64,000 nucleotides of DNA from Muribaculum intestinale (GCF_002201515.1 NZ_CP021421.1:2356001-2420000); one strand, 5' to 3'. Shown: positions 1 through 9,253, counted from the first letter of the stretch. Program-made: numbers and translations. The notes: a model not told the origin generated them from the letters alone.

Positions 1-617
1 GCAATCCTCACGCCATCGTTGAACGATGTGAGCATCCACTCTCCATAGATGTCGATATATGCCGAAAACGCATTGCGCGGAAAGGTTATTATCCCCTCCT
101 CCAGCTTGCCATACCCCTTGGAGGCATCCTCGCTCCATCCGTTCTCAGGCACGGTATGGCTCATAAGGAAATAGTCATACGGAGCAAAGTCCTTGGCCAC
201 CACCTTCTCCGGATCGGTTGCGTCGATATAGATGTAGTTCCAGTCGGCCTCCCAGTTGAGCTCGGCTATTATTGTGCCCTCATAGTAGGGCAGTATGCGG
301 TAGTAGCCCGGCACGGTCTCGCTCTCCTCGATGTCTACCTGCCAGTTGGTGCCGGTGGCGTCCATAAAGTCCTCGTAGGCACAGAGGAGGTCCTCATACC
401 ACATGCCCTTGCCGATATTCTTCCATCCGCCTTTTACTATGGCCTCGTCGACCTCGCCCGGTTTCTTGGCGGCCTCGTCGGCACGTGAGGGAGACGCAGG
501 CACCACGGCAGCGGGCGACGCGCCGACAGCAAGTTGCACGGGACTTAGCTCCGCGCTCACGGTAAATGCCGCAACAGACAATGCGACAGACGACAACGTT
601 GTGTAGATTCTATTCAT
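1..617 (-). CDS. Secreted protein of unknown function, C-terminus outside window
   Basis: The reading frame starts at the ATG at 615-617 and is still open at base 1, so about 205 N-terminal residues are visible. It opens with MNRIYTTLSSVALSVAAFTV followed by an Ala-rich stretch, a typical Sec signal peptide without a lipobox Cys. The mature part is rich in Trp, Tyr and acidic residues (for example WKNIGKGMWYED), as in Bacteroidales exported beta-sandwich proteins. I do not recognise a family. A TAAATTTG box at 654-647 with TTG 20 bp upstream gives a leader of about 20 nt and supports this start. It is divergent from the binding lipoprotein at 811. Coding character is clear; function is not known. 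Confidence 0.75.
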   Translation of the reverse strand, partial: MNRIYTTLSSVALSVAAFTVSAELSPVQLAVGASPAAVVPASPSRADEAAKKPGEVDEAIVKGGWKNIGKGMWYEDLLCAYEDFMDATGTNWQVDIEESETVPGYYRILPYYEGTIIAELNWEADWNYIYIDATDPEKVVAKDFAPYDYFLMSHTVPENGWSEDASKGYGKLEEGIITFPRNAFSAYIDIYGEWMLTSFNDGVRI

Positions 618-646
618 TCGGTTAGATTAAAGAAGTTAAAATTTAT

Positions 647-677
647 CAAATTTAATCAAATGCGCATCATTATGCAA
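647..677 (-). promoter_or_regulatory. Bacteroidetes-type promoter for the partial secreted protein
   Basis: On the minus strand TTG (677-675), a 20-bp spacer, then TAAATTTG (654-647). Transcription would begin near 640, about 23 nt before the ATG at 617. Confidence 0.5.
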
Positions 678-759
678 CTGCATGAGCGGTTTTGTTTGCA
701 TTTTGTCCGATTCACCCGATATAATCGTGAGTTGTGGCATACAAAACAATGAGTTTTGC

Positions 760-767
760 TACCTTTG
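760..767 (+). promoter_or_regulatory. -7 box (TACCTTTG) for the binding lipoprotein gene
   Basis: TACCTTTG matches the TAnnTTTG -7 element of the Bacteroidetes primary sigma factor and lies 43 bp before the ATG at 811. No good -33 element sits at the usual distance; the nearest TTG (732-734) is about 25 bp upstream. Confidence 0.45.
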
Positions 768-810
768 CAGCATAATCAAGATATGCTCATAACAACATCA
801 TAACCGTCAT

Positions 811-1956
811 ATGAGATTTACGATACTCAGCGCCTCTCTCTTTCTTCTGTTTACCATGGCCTCGTGCGGCAGCCGTAACGCCTCTGCCGTGTCCGATGTC
901 CTGACCACCGAGATGTATACTCCGGAATATGCCGGAGGATTCCGCATACTCGGCGACTCGGCCCACGAGAGTGTGATAATCGAGTCGGTCAACCCCTGGC
1001 AGGGAGCCGACAGCATAGTGCGCCGCCTCTTCATAGAGCGTGGCGGAGAAAAGGCTCCGGCGGATTTCGACGGGCAGGTAATCAGCGGCAACGCACGGCG
1101 CATCGTCACCATGTCGTCGACCCAGATTGCCATGCTCGATGCCATCGGAGCTACTGGCAGAGTCTGCGGAGTGTCGGGCATCGACTATATCTACAACCCC
1201 GCCATACAATCGCGCCGCGACAGCATAGCCGACGTAGGCTTTGAGGGTGCCGTAGACTACGAGCGTCTGACAGGCGCCGGCCCCGACCTGGTGATGCTCT
1301 ATGGGGTCAACGGTCCCAATCCGATGGAGAGCAAACTGCGCGAGCTCGGCATCCCCTACATATACATCGGCGACTATCTCGAGGAGTCGCCTTTAGGCAA
1401 GGCCGAATGGGTGGTGGCACTGGCTGAGATAACCGGGCAACGCCAGAAGGGCGAGAGCGTATTCATCGGGATACCACAAAGATACAACGACCTCAAGGCA
1501 CGCGTTGACTCCACCGTCGGTGAAGCTCCGACGGTGATGCTCAACATGCCCTACGGCGACTCATGGTTCATGCCCTCGACCGACAACTATACCGTGCGCC
1601 TCATAGCCGACGCCGGAGGCGACTACATATACAAGAAAAACAGCGGCAACGCTTCGCGCCCTATTGACCTTGAGGAGGCATATATGCTCACATCCTCGGC
1701 CGACATGTGGATCAACACCGGCACCGCCACCACTCTCGCCCAGGTAAAGGCGGCATGCCCAAAGTTTACCGACACGAGATGCTACCGCAACGCACAGGTC
1801 TACAACAACAACCTGCGCACTACCAAGGCCGGAGGCAACGACTACTACGAGTCGGGCATAATGCACCCCGACCTCATACTCCGCGACCTCATCACCATAT
1901 TCCACCCCGGCATATTGCCCGCCGACTCCCTCGTGTATTACCGGCGTCTTCAATAG
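811..1956 (+). CDS. ABC transporter substrate-binding lipoprotein (siderophore/heme/cobalamin type)
   Basis: A 381-residue protein of the COG0614 (FepB/BtuF/FhuD) binding-protein class. The N-terminus has a lipoprotein signal with lipobox-like MASC (Cys about residue 19), so it is probably a membrane-anchored lipoprotein. The segment RRIVTMSSTQIAMLDAIG, then GPDLVMLYG, IPYIYIGDYLEESPLGKAEW and late GIMHPDLILRDL are hallmarks of the family: the two-lobed fold with the I..Y.G....PLG.aEW hinge segment and the C-terminal P(D/E)lil.Dl helix. The substrate cannot be read from sequence; metal chelates or corrinoids are usual. No permease or ATPase gene is adjacent. It lies 109 bp upstream of feoAB on the same strand, which suggests, but does not prove, a role in iron supply; B12-dependent metH further downstream makes a corrinoid an alternative. 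Confidence 0.8.
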   Translation: MRFTILSASLFLLFTMASCGSRNASAVSDVLTTEMYTPEYAGGFRILGDSAHESVIIESVNPWQGADSIVRRLFIERGGEKAPADFDGQVISGNARRIVTMSSTQIAMLDAIGATGRVCGVSGIDYIYNPAIQSRRDSIADVGFEGAVDYERLTGAGPDLVMLYGVNGPNPMESKLRELGIPYIYIGDYLEESPLGKAEWVVALAEITGQRQKGESVFIGIPQRYNDLKARVDSTVGEAPTVMLNMPYGDSWFMPSTDNYTVRLIADAGGDYIYKKNSGNASRPIDLEEAYMLTSSADMWINTGTATTLAQVKAACPKFTDTRCYRNAQVYNNNLRTTKAGGNDYYESGIMHPDLILRDLITIFHPGILPADSLVYYRRLQ

Positions 1957-2065
1957 TGTCTGCTGTTAAATAATGTTATTATTTATACTGGTTTTAAATA
2001 ATATCCCTCTCTGCCGGATGAGAATTGAAATGAATTTCGGAACTTTGCGGTAACCAACTGAGAAT

Positions 2066-4501
2066 ATGCGTCTATCTGAATTAAAGACCGGCGAGACCGG
2101 AGTGGTAGTAAAGATATTGGGCCATGGTGCATTCCGCAAACGCGTGATGGAGATGGGCTTCGTCAAAGGGCAGGAAATAAAATCGCTGCTCAACGCGCCA
2201 TTGAACGACCCCATAAAATACAGCATCATGGGCTACGAGCTGTCGCTGCGCCGCAGCGAGGCCGACCTGGTGGAGGTGGTGAGGCTCAAAGCATGCGACA
2301 TGGATGCAAGGCCGCGTGCGCAGCAGGGCGCCGACATGTCCGAATCCATGCAGGAGGATACCGACGGCTCTGCCGCCGCCGACCCGCATGAACATGCAAG
2401 GCGCACCCAGCGCACCATCAACATAGCCCTTGTGGGCAACCCCAACTGCGGCAAGACGTCGCTGTTCAACATCGCCTCAGGAGCCAAGGAGCATGTGGGC
2501 AACTACAGCGGAGTGACTGTCGACGCCAAGCGCGGCCACTTCAGCTACGGAGGCTACCGCTTCAATATCGTAGACCTCCCCGGCACATACTCCCTCGCAT
2601 GCTATTCGCCCGAAGAGCTGTATGTGCGACGCTATCTGCGCGACGAGATGCCCGACATAGTGGTCAACGTAGTGGTGGCCTCCAACCTTGAGCGCAACCT
2701 CTACCTTACCACCGAGCTTATCGACATGGACCGTTCGATGGTAATCGCCCTCAACATGTACGACGAACTGGAGCACTCTGGTGCCACTCTCGACTACCGC
2801 ATGCTCGGCGAGATGATCGGAGTGCCGATGGTGCCCACAGTGTCGCGCACGGGCGAGGGCCTTCACAATCTTTTCGACACCATAATACGGGTATACGAAG
2901 GGAAAGAGCAGGTAGTGCGCCATGTGCATGTGAATCTCGGCCCGGAAATCGAGCCGAGCGTCACCATGGTAAAGGACGCCATCAAGGCCGACCCTGCTAT
3001 CGGGGTGCACTTCTCGCCGCGCTATCTTGCCATAAAGCTCCTTGAGCATGACTCGGAGGTAGAGGCAATCGTAAAGGAGTCGCCCGACCACAAGAAGCTG
3101 TTGGAACTGCGCGACCGGTGCGACGCCCTCATCGAGAAACGTACAGGCGACGACGTGTCGGCCATCATAGCGAGCGAGAAGTACGGATTTATCGACGGAG
3201 CGCTGGCCGAGACATTTGTCGACTCAACCAAAGAGAAAGCCAAGACCACACATATCATCGACGCCTTTGTCACCAACCGTCTGTTTGGCTTCCCGATATT
3301 CCTCGCCATCATGCTCTTCATGTTCTGGTGCACATTCGAGATAGGCTCATATCCCATGGCATGGATAGAGAGCGCCGTGGCGTGGATAGCCGCCCTGGTG
3401 GAGACATACATGCCCGAAGGACCGCTGAAAGACCTCGTGGCCGACGGCATAATCGGCGGTGTAGGCGGTGTCATCGTGTTCCTGCCCAATATCCTCATCC
3501 TCTATTTCTTCATATCGTTTATGGAGGACTCTGGCTACATGGCCCGCGCGGCGTTCATCATGGATAAGCTAATGCACCGCATCGGCCTCCACGGCAAGTC
3601 GTTCATACCCCTGGTGATGGGATTCGGCTGCAACGTGCCCGCCATCATGGCCGCCCGTGCCATCGAGAGCCGTTCAAGCCGCATCATCACCGTGCTCATC
3701 AATCCGTTCATGTCATGCTCGGCGCGCCTGCCGGTATATGTGCTGCTCGTAGGCACATTCTTCTCAAAGCATGCGGCATTGGTGTTCCTGTCGCTGTATC
3801 TGCTAGGGATACTCGTGGCCGTAGTCACCGCCCGACTGCTGCGCCGCTTCTGGTTCAAGACCGATGAGACTCCGTTTGTAATGGAGCTGCCGCCATACCG
3901 TCTGCCAACCATGAAGTCGTCGCTGCGCCATATGTGGGGCAAAGGAGAGCAGTATCTGAAAAAGATGGGCGGCATCATACTGGTGGCGAGCATCATCGTG
4001 TGGGTGCTCAACTATTTCCCGATTCACGACGCTCCGGCAGCCGACACCACCGTGCAGCTCGCTCCCGGCGACGATTCGCGCATTGACCCCGACCGCGACT
4101 CCTACCTGCAGATGCTCGGCAAGGCCGTCAACCCCGTGATGGAACCTCTTGGCTTCCATTGGCGCTCTACAGTGGCCGTGCTTGCGGGTGCTCCCGCCAA
4201 AGAGATTGTGGTGTCGACCCTCGGAGTGCTGTACACCGGCGACGAGGAGATTGACGACACAGCGCTGTCGGCCCGTCTCACAGCCCCCAATTGCGCCACC
4301 GGCCGCCCCGACTTCAACGCCGCCAACGCCCTCAGCCTGATGGTGTTCGTGCTGCTCTACTTCCCCTGCATGGCCACTGTGGTGGCTATCGTCAGAGAGA
4401 CAGGCTCATGGCGCTATGGGGCATTCTCCATCATCTACAACACTATGGTGGCGTGGCTGGTGGCATTCCTGGTATATCAGGGAGCATCGTTTATCATATA
4501 A
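2066..4501 (+). CDS. feoB: Fused FeoA-FeoB ferrous iron transporter
   Basis: An 811-residue inner-membrane Fe(II) transporter in which the small SH3-like FeoA domain (about residues 1-75, MRLSELKTGETGVVVKI) is fused to FeoB through a hydrophilic linker (about 76-117). The GTPase domain shows G1 GNPNCGKTS (124-132), the switch segment with GNYSGVTVD, G3 DLPG (170-173) and G4-like NMYD. The membrane part holds the two Gate motifs with conserved Cys (PLVMGFGCNVPA and INPFMSCSARLPVY) and the late hydrophobic helices ending AFLVYQGASFII. The fusion is common in Bacteroidetes. The preceding region 1957-2065 has only a weak -7-like GAACTTTG at 2040-2047. The YigZ gene follows after 31 bp and may be co-transcribed. 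Confidence 0.95.
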   Translation: MRLSELKTGETGVVVKILGHGAFRKRVMEMGFVKGQEIKSLLNAPLNDPIKYSIMGYELSLRRSEADLVEVVRLKACDMDARPRAQQGADMSESMQEDTDGSAAADPHEHARRTQRTINIALVGNPNCGKTSLFNIASGAKEHVGNYSGVTVDAKRGHFSYGGYRFNIVDLPGTYSLACYSPEELYVRRYLRDEMPDIVVNVVVASNLERNLYLTTELIDMDRSMVIALNMYDELEHSGATLDYRMLGEMIGVPMVPTVSRTGEGLHNLFDTIIRVYEGKEQVVRHVHVNLGPEIEPSVTMVKDAIKADPAIGVHFSPRYLAIKLLEHDSEVEAIVKESPDHKKLLELRDRCDALIEKRTGDDVSAIIASEKYGFIDGALAETFVDSTKEKAKTTHIIDAFVTNRLFGFPIFLAIMLFMFWCTFEIGSYPMAWIESAVAWIAALVETYMPEGPLKDLVADGIIGGVGGVIVFLPNILILYFFISFMEDSGYMARAAFIMDKLMHRIGLHGKSFIPLVMGFGCNVPAIMAARAIESRSSRIITVLINPFMSCSARLPVYVLLVGTFFSKHAALVFLSLYLLGILVAVVTARLLRRFWFKTDETPFVMELPPYRLPTMKSSLRHMWGKGEQYLKKMGGIILVASIIVWVLNYFPIHDAPAADTTVQLAPGDDSRIDPDRDSYLQMLGKAVNPVMEPLGFHWRSTVAVLAGAPAKEIVVSTLGVLYTGDEEIDDTALSARLTAPNCATGRPDFNAANALSLMVFVLLYFPCMATVVAIVRETGSWRYGAFSIIYNTMVAWLVAFLVYQGASFII

Positions 4502-4532
4502 TCAACGCTTTAACGAAGACCCCCACACATAT

Positions 4533-5117
4533 ATGGACTACCTCACCCTGGCCGAGCCTTCCGAAGCAAAATATACCGAGAAAATGAGCAAATTTCTCGC
4601 CTTTGCCCATCCCGTGGAGAGCACCGAGGAAGCCAAGGCCGTGATTGCCGGATACGCCCGTAAGTACCACGACGCACGCCATGTGTGCTGGGCCTATATG
4701 CTCGACGCACGGCGTCTCGACTATCAGAGCAACGACAACGGCGAGCCATCGGGCACCGCCGGCAAGCCTATACTCGGGCAGATCAACTCGTTTGGCCTCA
4801 CCGATGTGGTGATTGTGGTGGTGCGCTATTTCGGCGGCATCAAGCTCGGCACCTCAGGGCTTATCGCGGCCTATCGCGAGGCGGCCAGAGAGGCAATAGA
4901 GGCCGGGAGCATAATACAGCGGAGCGAAATGGCACAGCTGTCGTTTACCTTTCCCTACCTGTCGATGAACGATGTGATGCGTCTGGTAAAGGATACCGGC
5001 GTAAAGGTAGTGAGCCAGGAGTTTGACAATGCATGCTCGATGACCGTGGCCATGCCCTCCGACGATATGGAGCGGTTCACCGCCCGTTTGCTCGACATCG
5101 ACGGCACATCCTTGTGA
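4533..5117 (+). CDS. YigZ/IMPACT family protein
   Basis: The 194-residue protein starts at MDYLTLAEPSEAKYTEKMSK; a longer upstream reading in the same frame overlaps the feoAB end and lacks family similarity. It carries the UPF0029 (IMPACT N-terminal) signature: KFLAFAHPVESTEEAKA, then DARHVCWAYML, NDNGEPSGTAGKPIL and VVVVRYFGGIKLG, followed by a DUF1949-type C-terminal domain (about 135-194). Family members are implicated in translation or stress control, but a defined reaction is not established. It lies 31 bp after feoAB on the same strand. Confidence 0.9.
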   Translation: MDYLTLAEPSEAKYTEKMSKFLAFAHPVESTEEAKAVIAGYARKYHDARHVCWAYMLDARRLDYQSNDNGEPSGTAGKPILGQINSFGLTDVVIVVVRYFGGIKLGTSGLIAAYREAAREAIEAGSIIQRSEMAQLSFTFPYLSMNDVMRLVKDTGVKVVSQEFDNACSMTVAMPSDDMERFTARLLDIDGTSL

Positions 5118-5175
5118 CTCCCGCCATGTGTGGTGTGTCGCATCATTTCGGTCCATCATGCCCTGAATCACCGTC

Positions 5176-5267
5176 TGTCCTGTCCTAAAACTATGTGGAC
5201 AATTGTGGACACTGTCCCGGTTTTGTCCAACTGTCCGGGTTTGTCCACACAGTTTTAGGACAGGACA
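5176..5267. repeat. 27-bp near-perfect inverted repeat with TGTCC-rich loop
   Basis: Arms at 5176-5202 and 5241-5267 match at 26 of 27 positions; the intervening 38 bp are 5203-5240. The arms and loop are built from the pentamer TGTCC and its complement GGACA, about ten copies in 92 bp, including the palindrome GGACACTGTCC (5207-5217) and a smaller CCCGG/CCGGG pair (5216-5220, 5235-5239). There is no T-run after the stem, so it is not an ordinary intrinsic terminator, although it does sit just downstream of the YigZ gene and upstream of metH. It could be an operator array, an RNA structure or a small palindromic repeat. Confidence 0.85.
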
Positions 5268-5320
5268 CTCTCCAACCACCCGGCGACAAAACATCATACC
5301 AACCTGCCTCGGCGATTGAA

Positions 5321-5352
5321 TCGGCAACATTTATGATTAGACAGTTTCTTAA
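5321..5352. repeat. Degenerate end fragment of the dispersed repeat family
   Basis: The stretch reads TCGGCAACATTTATGATTAG followed by ACAGTTTCTTAA. It resembles the right terminus of repeat element A (21180-21211), which has the same order CGGCAACATTTAT.ATTA.ACA..CT.CTTA with several substitutions. It overlaps the position of the metH -33 element. Confidence 0.5.
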
Positions 5353-5375
5353 TTCGTGGCAAAGGTGTAACTTTG
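5345..5375 (+). promoter_or_regulatory. Promoter of metH
   Basis: TTTC (5345-5348), 19 bp, then TAACTTTG (5368-5375), a strong -7 box. Transcription should start near 5382. The ATG at 5383 would then be essentially leaderless, while the ATG at 5407 has a leader of about 25 nt, so this site bears on the start choice. Confidence 0.65.
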
Positions 5376-5406
5376 TGGTGTTATGGCATATATAGACAGC
5401 TTGAAA

Positions 5407-8400
5407 ATGAAAGATGCCTCAGCGAGGCTTGTTGCTTCAGTTAAGGAAAGAATAATAGTGCTTGATGGCGCAATGGGCACTATGATTCAGGATTATGCGC
5501 TGACCGAGAGCGACTTCCGCGGACAGGAGTGGGCCGACAGCCCGGTCAATCTCAAAGGGTGCAACGACATCCTGTGTGTGACCCGCCCCGATGTCATCAG
5601 CGAAATACACACGGCATATCTCGATGCCGGAGCAAGGATTATAGAGACAAACTCGTTTAACTCCAATGCGATATCCTTGTCGGAATACGGATTGCAAGGT
5701 GAGGCGGCACGTATCAGTCTGGCGGCCGCACGGCTTGCGCGTGATGCAGCCGACCGCTTCATGCAGCAGAATCCAGGCCAAGAGGTATGGGTGGGGGGCA
5801 GTGTAGGCCCCACGAGCAAGTCGCTGTCGATGGCACAGTCGATTGGCGATGCCGACACGGATTTTGACTGGGACGTGCTTGCCGCCGCCTACTTCGACCA
5901 GATGAAAGCGTTGATAGAGGGTGGGGTAGACATCCTTGTCATAGAGACCATATTCGACGCTCTCAACGCCAAAGCGGCTATATTCGCCTCGCGCCGTGCC
6001 ATGGAGGCAACTGCTGTGCGTGTTCCTCTCATCATATCTGTCACGCTTACCGAGAGCGGACGCACCCTGTCGGGGCAGACTCTGGAGGCATTTGTCGCCA
6101 CTGTGGCCCATGCCGACCCTATTGCCCTGGGGCTTAACTGCGGGTTTGGAGCAGAAGGGATGATGCCCTATCTTGAGTCATTGTCGCGCTATCCGTTTGC
6201 CGTGTCGGTATATCCCAATGCCGGTCTGCCAAACGAAATGGGGCTGTACGACGAGACTCCCCAGGTGATGGCGCCAAAGGTGCGCCGCATGATGGAGCGC
6301 GGGCTGGTCAATATCGTGGGCGGTTGCTGCGGCACTACCCCCGACCATATCCGTGAGTTTGCCCGTACGGCGGCATCTTATCGGCCACGCCCCATACCGC
6401 ACGATGGCGGCGTGATGACTCTTGCCGGACTTGAGCCTCTTGAGGTAAGCCGCGAGCGCAATTTCCTGAATGTAGGCGAGCGGTGCAACGTGGCCGGAAG
6501 CCGTAAGTTTCTCAGGCTTATAAAGGAAGGCTCGATACAGGAAGCTGTCGACATAGCGCGCTCTCAGGTGGGGAAAGGCGCCCAGGTGATTGATGTGAAC
6601 ATGGACGACGGCATGCTTGACACTCCTCAGGAGATGGCCCGCTTCATCAGCCGGCTCGGCGCCGAGCCCGATGTGGCCCGGGTGCCGGTCATGGTCGACT
6701 CATCGTCATGGGAGGCGATAATGTCGGGACTCAAGCGCATACAGGGACGCCCTGTCGTAAACTCCATAAGCCTTAAAGAGGGCGAGGAGGCATTTCTGGC
6801 TCATGCCCGCGACGTGCGCGACATGGGTGCCGCCGTAGTGGTGATGGCATTCGACGAGAATGGCCAGGCTGTGACATTCCAGCGCCGTACCGAGGTGTGT
6901 GCTCGGGCCTACCGTCTGCTTGTGGATAAGGCGGGGATACGGCCCCACGACATAATTTTCGACCCCAACGTGCTCGCTGTGGGCGCGGTGGTCGACAGCG
7001 GCGATGGCTCTACCGATGCCGACGAGCTGATGCAGAGCCGACGCTCGGCCCTCGACTTCCTGCGCACGGTAGAGTGGATAAAGACCAATCTCCCCGGAGC
7101 TAAGGTGAGCGGCGGCATAAGCAATCTGTCGTACGCTTTTCGCGCCAACAAGTATGTGCGCAAGGCAATGCACAGCATATTCCTGCACCATGCCATACGG
7201 CTGGGGATGGACATGGCCATTGTGAACGCCGCCGAGGCTATCCCTGTCGACGACATTCCGGCTCCCCTCCGCGAGGCTATCGACGACCTCTTGCTGTGCA
7301 GGCGCGACGATGCCACCGAAAGACTTATGGAGATTGCGGCCCGGATGATGGAGCCGCAGGCGACATCCGGCGCCACTGCCGCGGAAAAGGAGGATGCCGC
7401 CGCTGTGCAGACCCCTTCGCAGAAGTTGCAGAAAATGGTGGAGCGCGGAATGACAGAGGGCATCGACGAGGTGCTTGCCGAAGTGCTTGCCGAGTGTGGC
7501 GGCAGTCCGTCAGCAGTCATTGACGGCCCGCTGATGAAGGGTATGGACCGCGTGGGCACAATGTTCGGCGAGGGACGCATGTTCCTGCCCCAGGTAGTCA
7601 AGAGCGCCCATGCCATGAAGCGTGCCGTAGAGTGGCTTACTCCCTATATCGAATCGGAGTCGAAAGAGGCCTCCGGTCAATCCGACACCGCTGTATCCGC
7701 CCGTCAGACCATGGTGATTGCGACTGTAAAGGGCGACGTGCACGACATCGGAAAGAATATCGTGGCTACCGTGTTGCGCTGCAACGGACTGGAGATAACC
7801 GACCTTGGAGTAATGGTTCCGGCGCAGGATATCGTAGACCGCGCTATTGCCGACTCAGCTGTGATGATAGGTTTGAGCGGACTTATCACCCCCTCGCTTG
7901 AGGAGATGTGCGGTGTCGCACGCCTTATGGAGGAGTGTGGTCTGACAATTCCGTTGCTCATAGGTGGCGCCACCACATCGGCTGTGCATACGGCGGTGAA
8001 GATAGCGCCATGCTATTCCGGGCCGGTAGTCTACACCCGCGATGCCGCTATGCTTCCGTCGGTGGTAAAGTCGCTGCTGAATGAATCCACGTGTGCCTCT
8101 TTTGTCAATGAGAATGCCGAGGCGCAGCGACGACTGCGTGAGGAGTACGAGGCCGAGCAGCTGAGGCGTCGCTCGAAAGCATCCGGTATTACGCTCTCTC
8201 CCGATAAAGCACTGGAGATGCGCCCTGTATGGGATTTCCCTATCGAGAAACCCTCATGCCCGGGCCTTACCGACGTAAGGATTCCTGTGGCGGAAGCGCG
8301 CCGCCTCATCAACTGGCGTGCATTCATGACGGCCTGGGGGCTCGACGCATCGTTGTCGGCTGTCGCCGAGATTCAAGGTTGCGATCATTGCCGTGCTCAG

Positions 8401-9189
8401 TGGCTCGCATCCGTACCGCAGCAACGTGTGGCTAAAGCCGCCGAGGCCATGCAGCTCGCCAAGGAGGCACGTGTGGCTCTCGATTATATAGAGCGCACAT
8501 TGCTCCCTGATGGCATTGCGGCGCGTGTGGCACTCCTTCCCGCCGGAAGCCGCGGTGATGACATCATAATCGGACGCGGTGATGAAGCGCTGACCTTCCC
8601 GACACTGCGCCGTGTGCCGTCGACACCGGGCGACACCTCTATGGCCCTATCCGACTTTGTCGCCCCGCTTTCCCCGGATGGACACCCTGTGGATTATGCC
8701 GGTCTCTTTGCTGTCACCACCGGAAATAAAGTGGAGGCGCGGGCCGCAATGCTTAAGGAGCGCGGCGATGACTACCATTCGCTGCTCTACCGCACACTCG
8801 CCGACCGTCTCGCAGAAGCAGCCACTGAATGGCTTCACTGGCATGTGCGCACAACCCTGTGGGGATACGCTCCCGACGAGGCTATGCCCAAGGGCGCTCT
8901 TGCCGACAACTCCTACCGCGGCATCCGCCCGGCATTCGGCTATCCGAGTCTCCCCGACCAGTCGTTGATTTTCATTGCCGACAATGTGCTCGACTATGCG
9001 TCTATGGGCATAACTCTCACGGAGAATGGAGCGATGCACCCTGCCGCCTCGACTTCAGGACTGCTGTTCTCCCATCCCGGGAGCCACTACTTTGTGGTCG
9101 GGCATGTCGACGCCGTGCGCCTGTCGGACTATGCCTCCCGCCGTGGCGTTGCTCCCGCCGAGCTGTCGCGTTTTCTTCCGGGAGTGTAA
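5407..9189 (+). CDS. metH: Cobalamin-dependent methionine synthase
   Basis: About 1260 residues with all modules of MetH, which transfers a methyl group from methyltetrahydrofolate to homocysteine through cobalamin. In order: homocysteine domain with zinc ligands in GLNCGFG and GGCC (Cys about 307-308); pterin domain beginning FLNVGERCNVAGSRKF (about 350-620); cap domain; B12 domain with the axial His in GDVHDIGKN (about residue 779), GLSGLITPSL and LLIGGATTS; and reactivation domain with RPAFGYPSLPDQ. Length is close to that of E. coli MetH. I chose the ATG at 5407 because the N-terminus then aligns with MetH and leaves a normal leader; an in-frame ATG at 5383 adds eight residues. No cobalamin riboswitch is evident in the leader. 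The gene is monocistronic, ending at a hairpin. Confidence 0.97.
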   Translation: MKDASARLVASVKERIIVLDGAMGTMIQDYALTESDFRGQEWADSPVNLKGCNDILCVTRPDVISEIHTAYLDAGARIIETNSFNSNAISLSEYGLQGEAARISLAAARLARDAADRFMQQNPGQEVWVGGSVGPTSKSLSMAQSIGDADTDFDWDVLAAAYFDQMKALIEGGVDILVIETIFDALNAKAAIFASRRAMEATAVRVPLIISVTLTESGRTLSGQTLEAFVATVAHADPIALGLNCGFGAEGMMPYLESLSRYPFAVSVYPNAGLPNEMGLYDETPQVMAPKVRRMMERGLVNIVGGCCGTTPDHIREFARTAASYRPRPIPHDGGVMTLAGLEPLEVSRERNFLNVGERCNVAGSRKFLRLIKEGSIQEAVDIARSQVGKGAQVIDVNMDDGMLDTPQEMARFISRLGAEPDVARVPVMVDSSSWEAIMSGLKRIQGRPVVNSISLKEGEEAFLAHARDVRDMGAAVVVMAFDENGQAVTFQRRTEVCARAYRLLVDKAGIRPHDIIFDPNVLAVGAVVDSGDGSTDADELMQSRRSALDFLRTVEWIKTNLPGAKVSGGISNLSYAFRANKYVRKAMHSIFLHHAIRLGMDMAIVNAAEAIPVDDIPAPLREAIDDLLLCRRDDATERLMEIAARMMEPQATSGATAAEKEDAAAVQTPSQKLQKMVERGMTEGIDEVLAEVLAECGGSPSAVIDGPLMKGMDRVGTMFGEGRMFLPQVVKSAHAMKRAVEWLTPYIESESKEASGQSDTAVSARQTMVIATVKGDVHDIGKNIVATVLRCNGLEITDLGVMVPAQDIVDRAIADSAVMIGLSGLITPSLEEMCGVARLMEECGLTIPLLIGGATTSAVHTAVKIAPCYSGPVVYTRDAAMLPSVVKSLLNESTCASFVNENAEAQRRLREEYEAEQLRRRSKASGITLSPDKALEMRPVWDFPIEKPSCPGLTDVRIPVAEARRLINWRAFMTAWGLDASLSAVAEIQGCDHCRAQWLASVPQQRVAKAAEAMQLAKEARVALDYIERTLLPDGIAARVALLPAGSRGDDIIIGRGDEALTFPTLRRVPSTPGDTSMALSDFVAPLSPDGHPVDYAGLFAVTTGNKVEARAAMLKERGDDYHSLLYRTLADRLAEAATEWLHWHVRTTLWGYAPDEAMPKGALADNSYRGIRPAFGYPSLPDQSLIFIADNVLDYASMGITLTENGAMHPAASTSGLLFSHPGSHYFVVGHVDAVRLSDYASRRGVAPAELSRFLPGV

Positions 9190-9211
9190 CCCTGAGCAAT
9201 AGCAAAAGAAA

Positions 9212-9253
9212 TACCCGGGCTTGCAGCCTGCACTTAGGCTTGCAACCCGGGTA
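9212..9253. terminator. Hairpin between convergent metH and kdsA
   Basis: TACCCGGGCTTGCAGCCT (9212-9229) pairs with 9236-9253 around a 6-nt loop with two offset bulges. It lies between the stop codons of the converging genes and probably terminates both. Confidence 0.7.

Noticed and set aside
2477..3091. Long minus-strand open frame within feoAB
   Set aside because: It is the complement of a well-conserved gene with high GC third positions; composition (many His, Val, Gly) is that of a shadow frame.
5118..5382. Cobalamin or SAM riboswitch before metH
   Set aside because: No B12-box or SAM-aptamer core is seen; the only structure is the TGTCC inverted repeat, upstream of the promoter.
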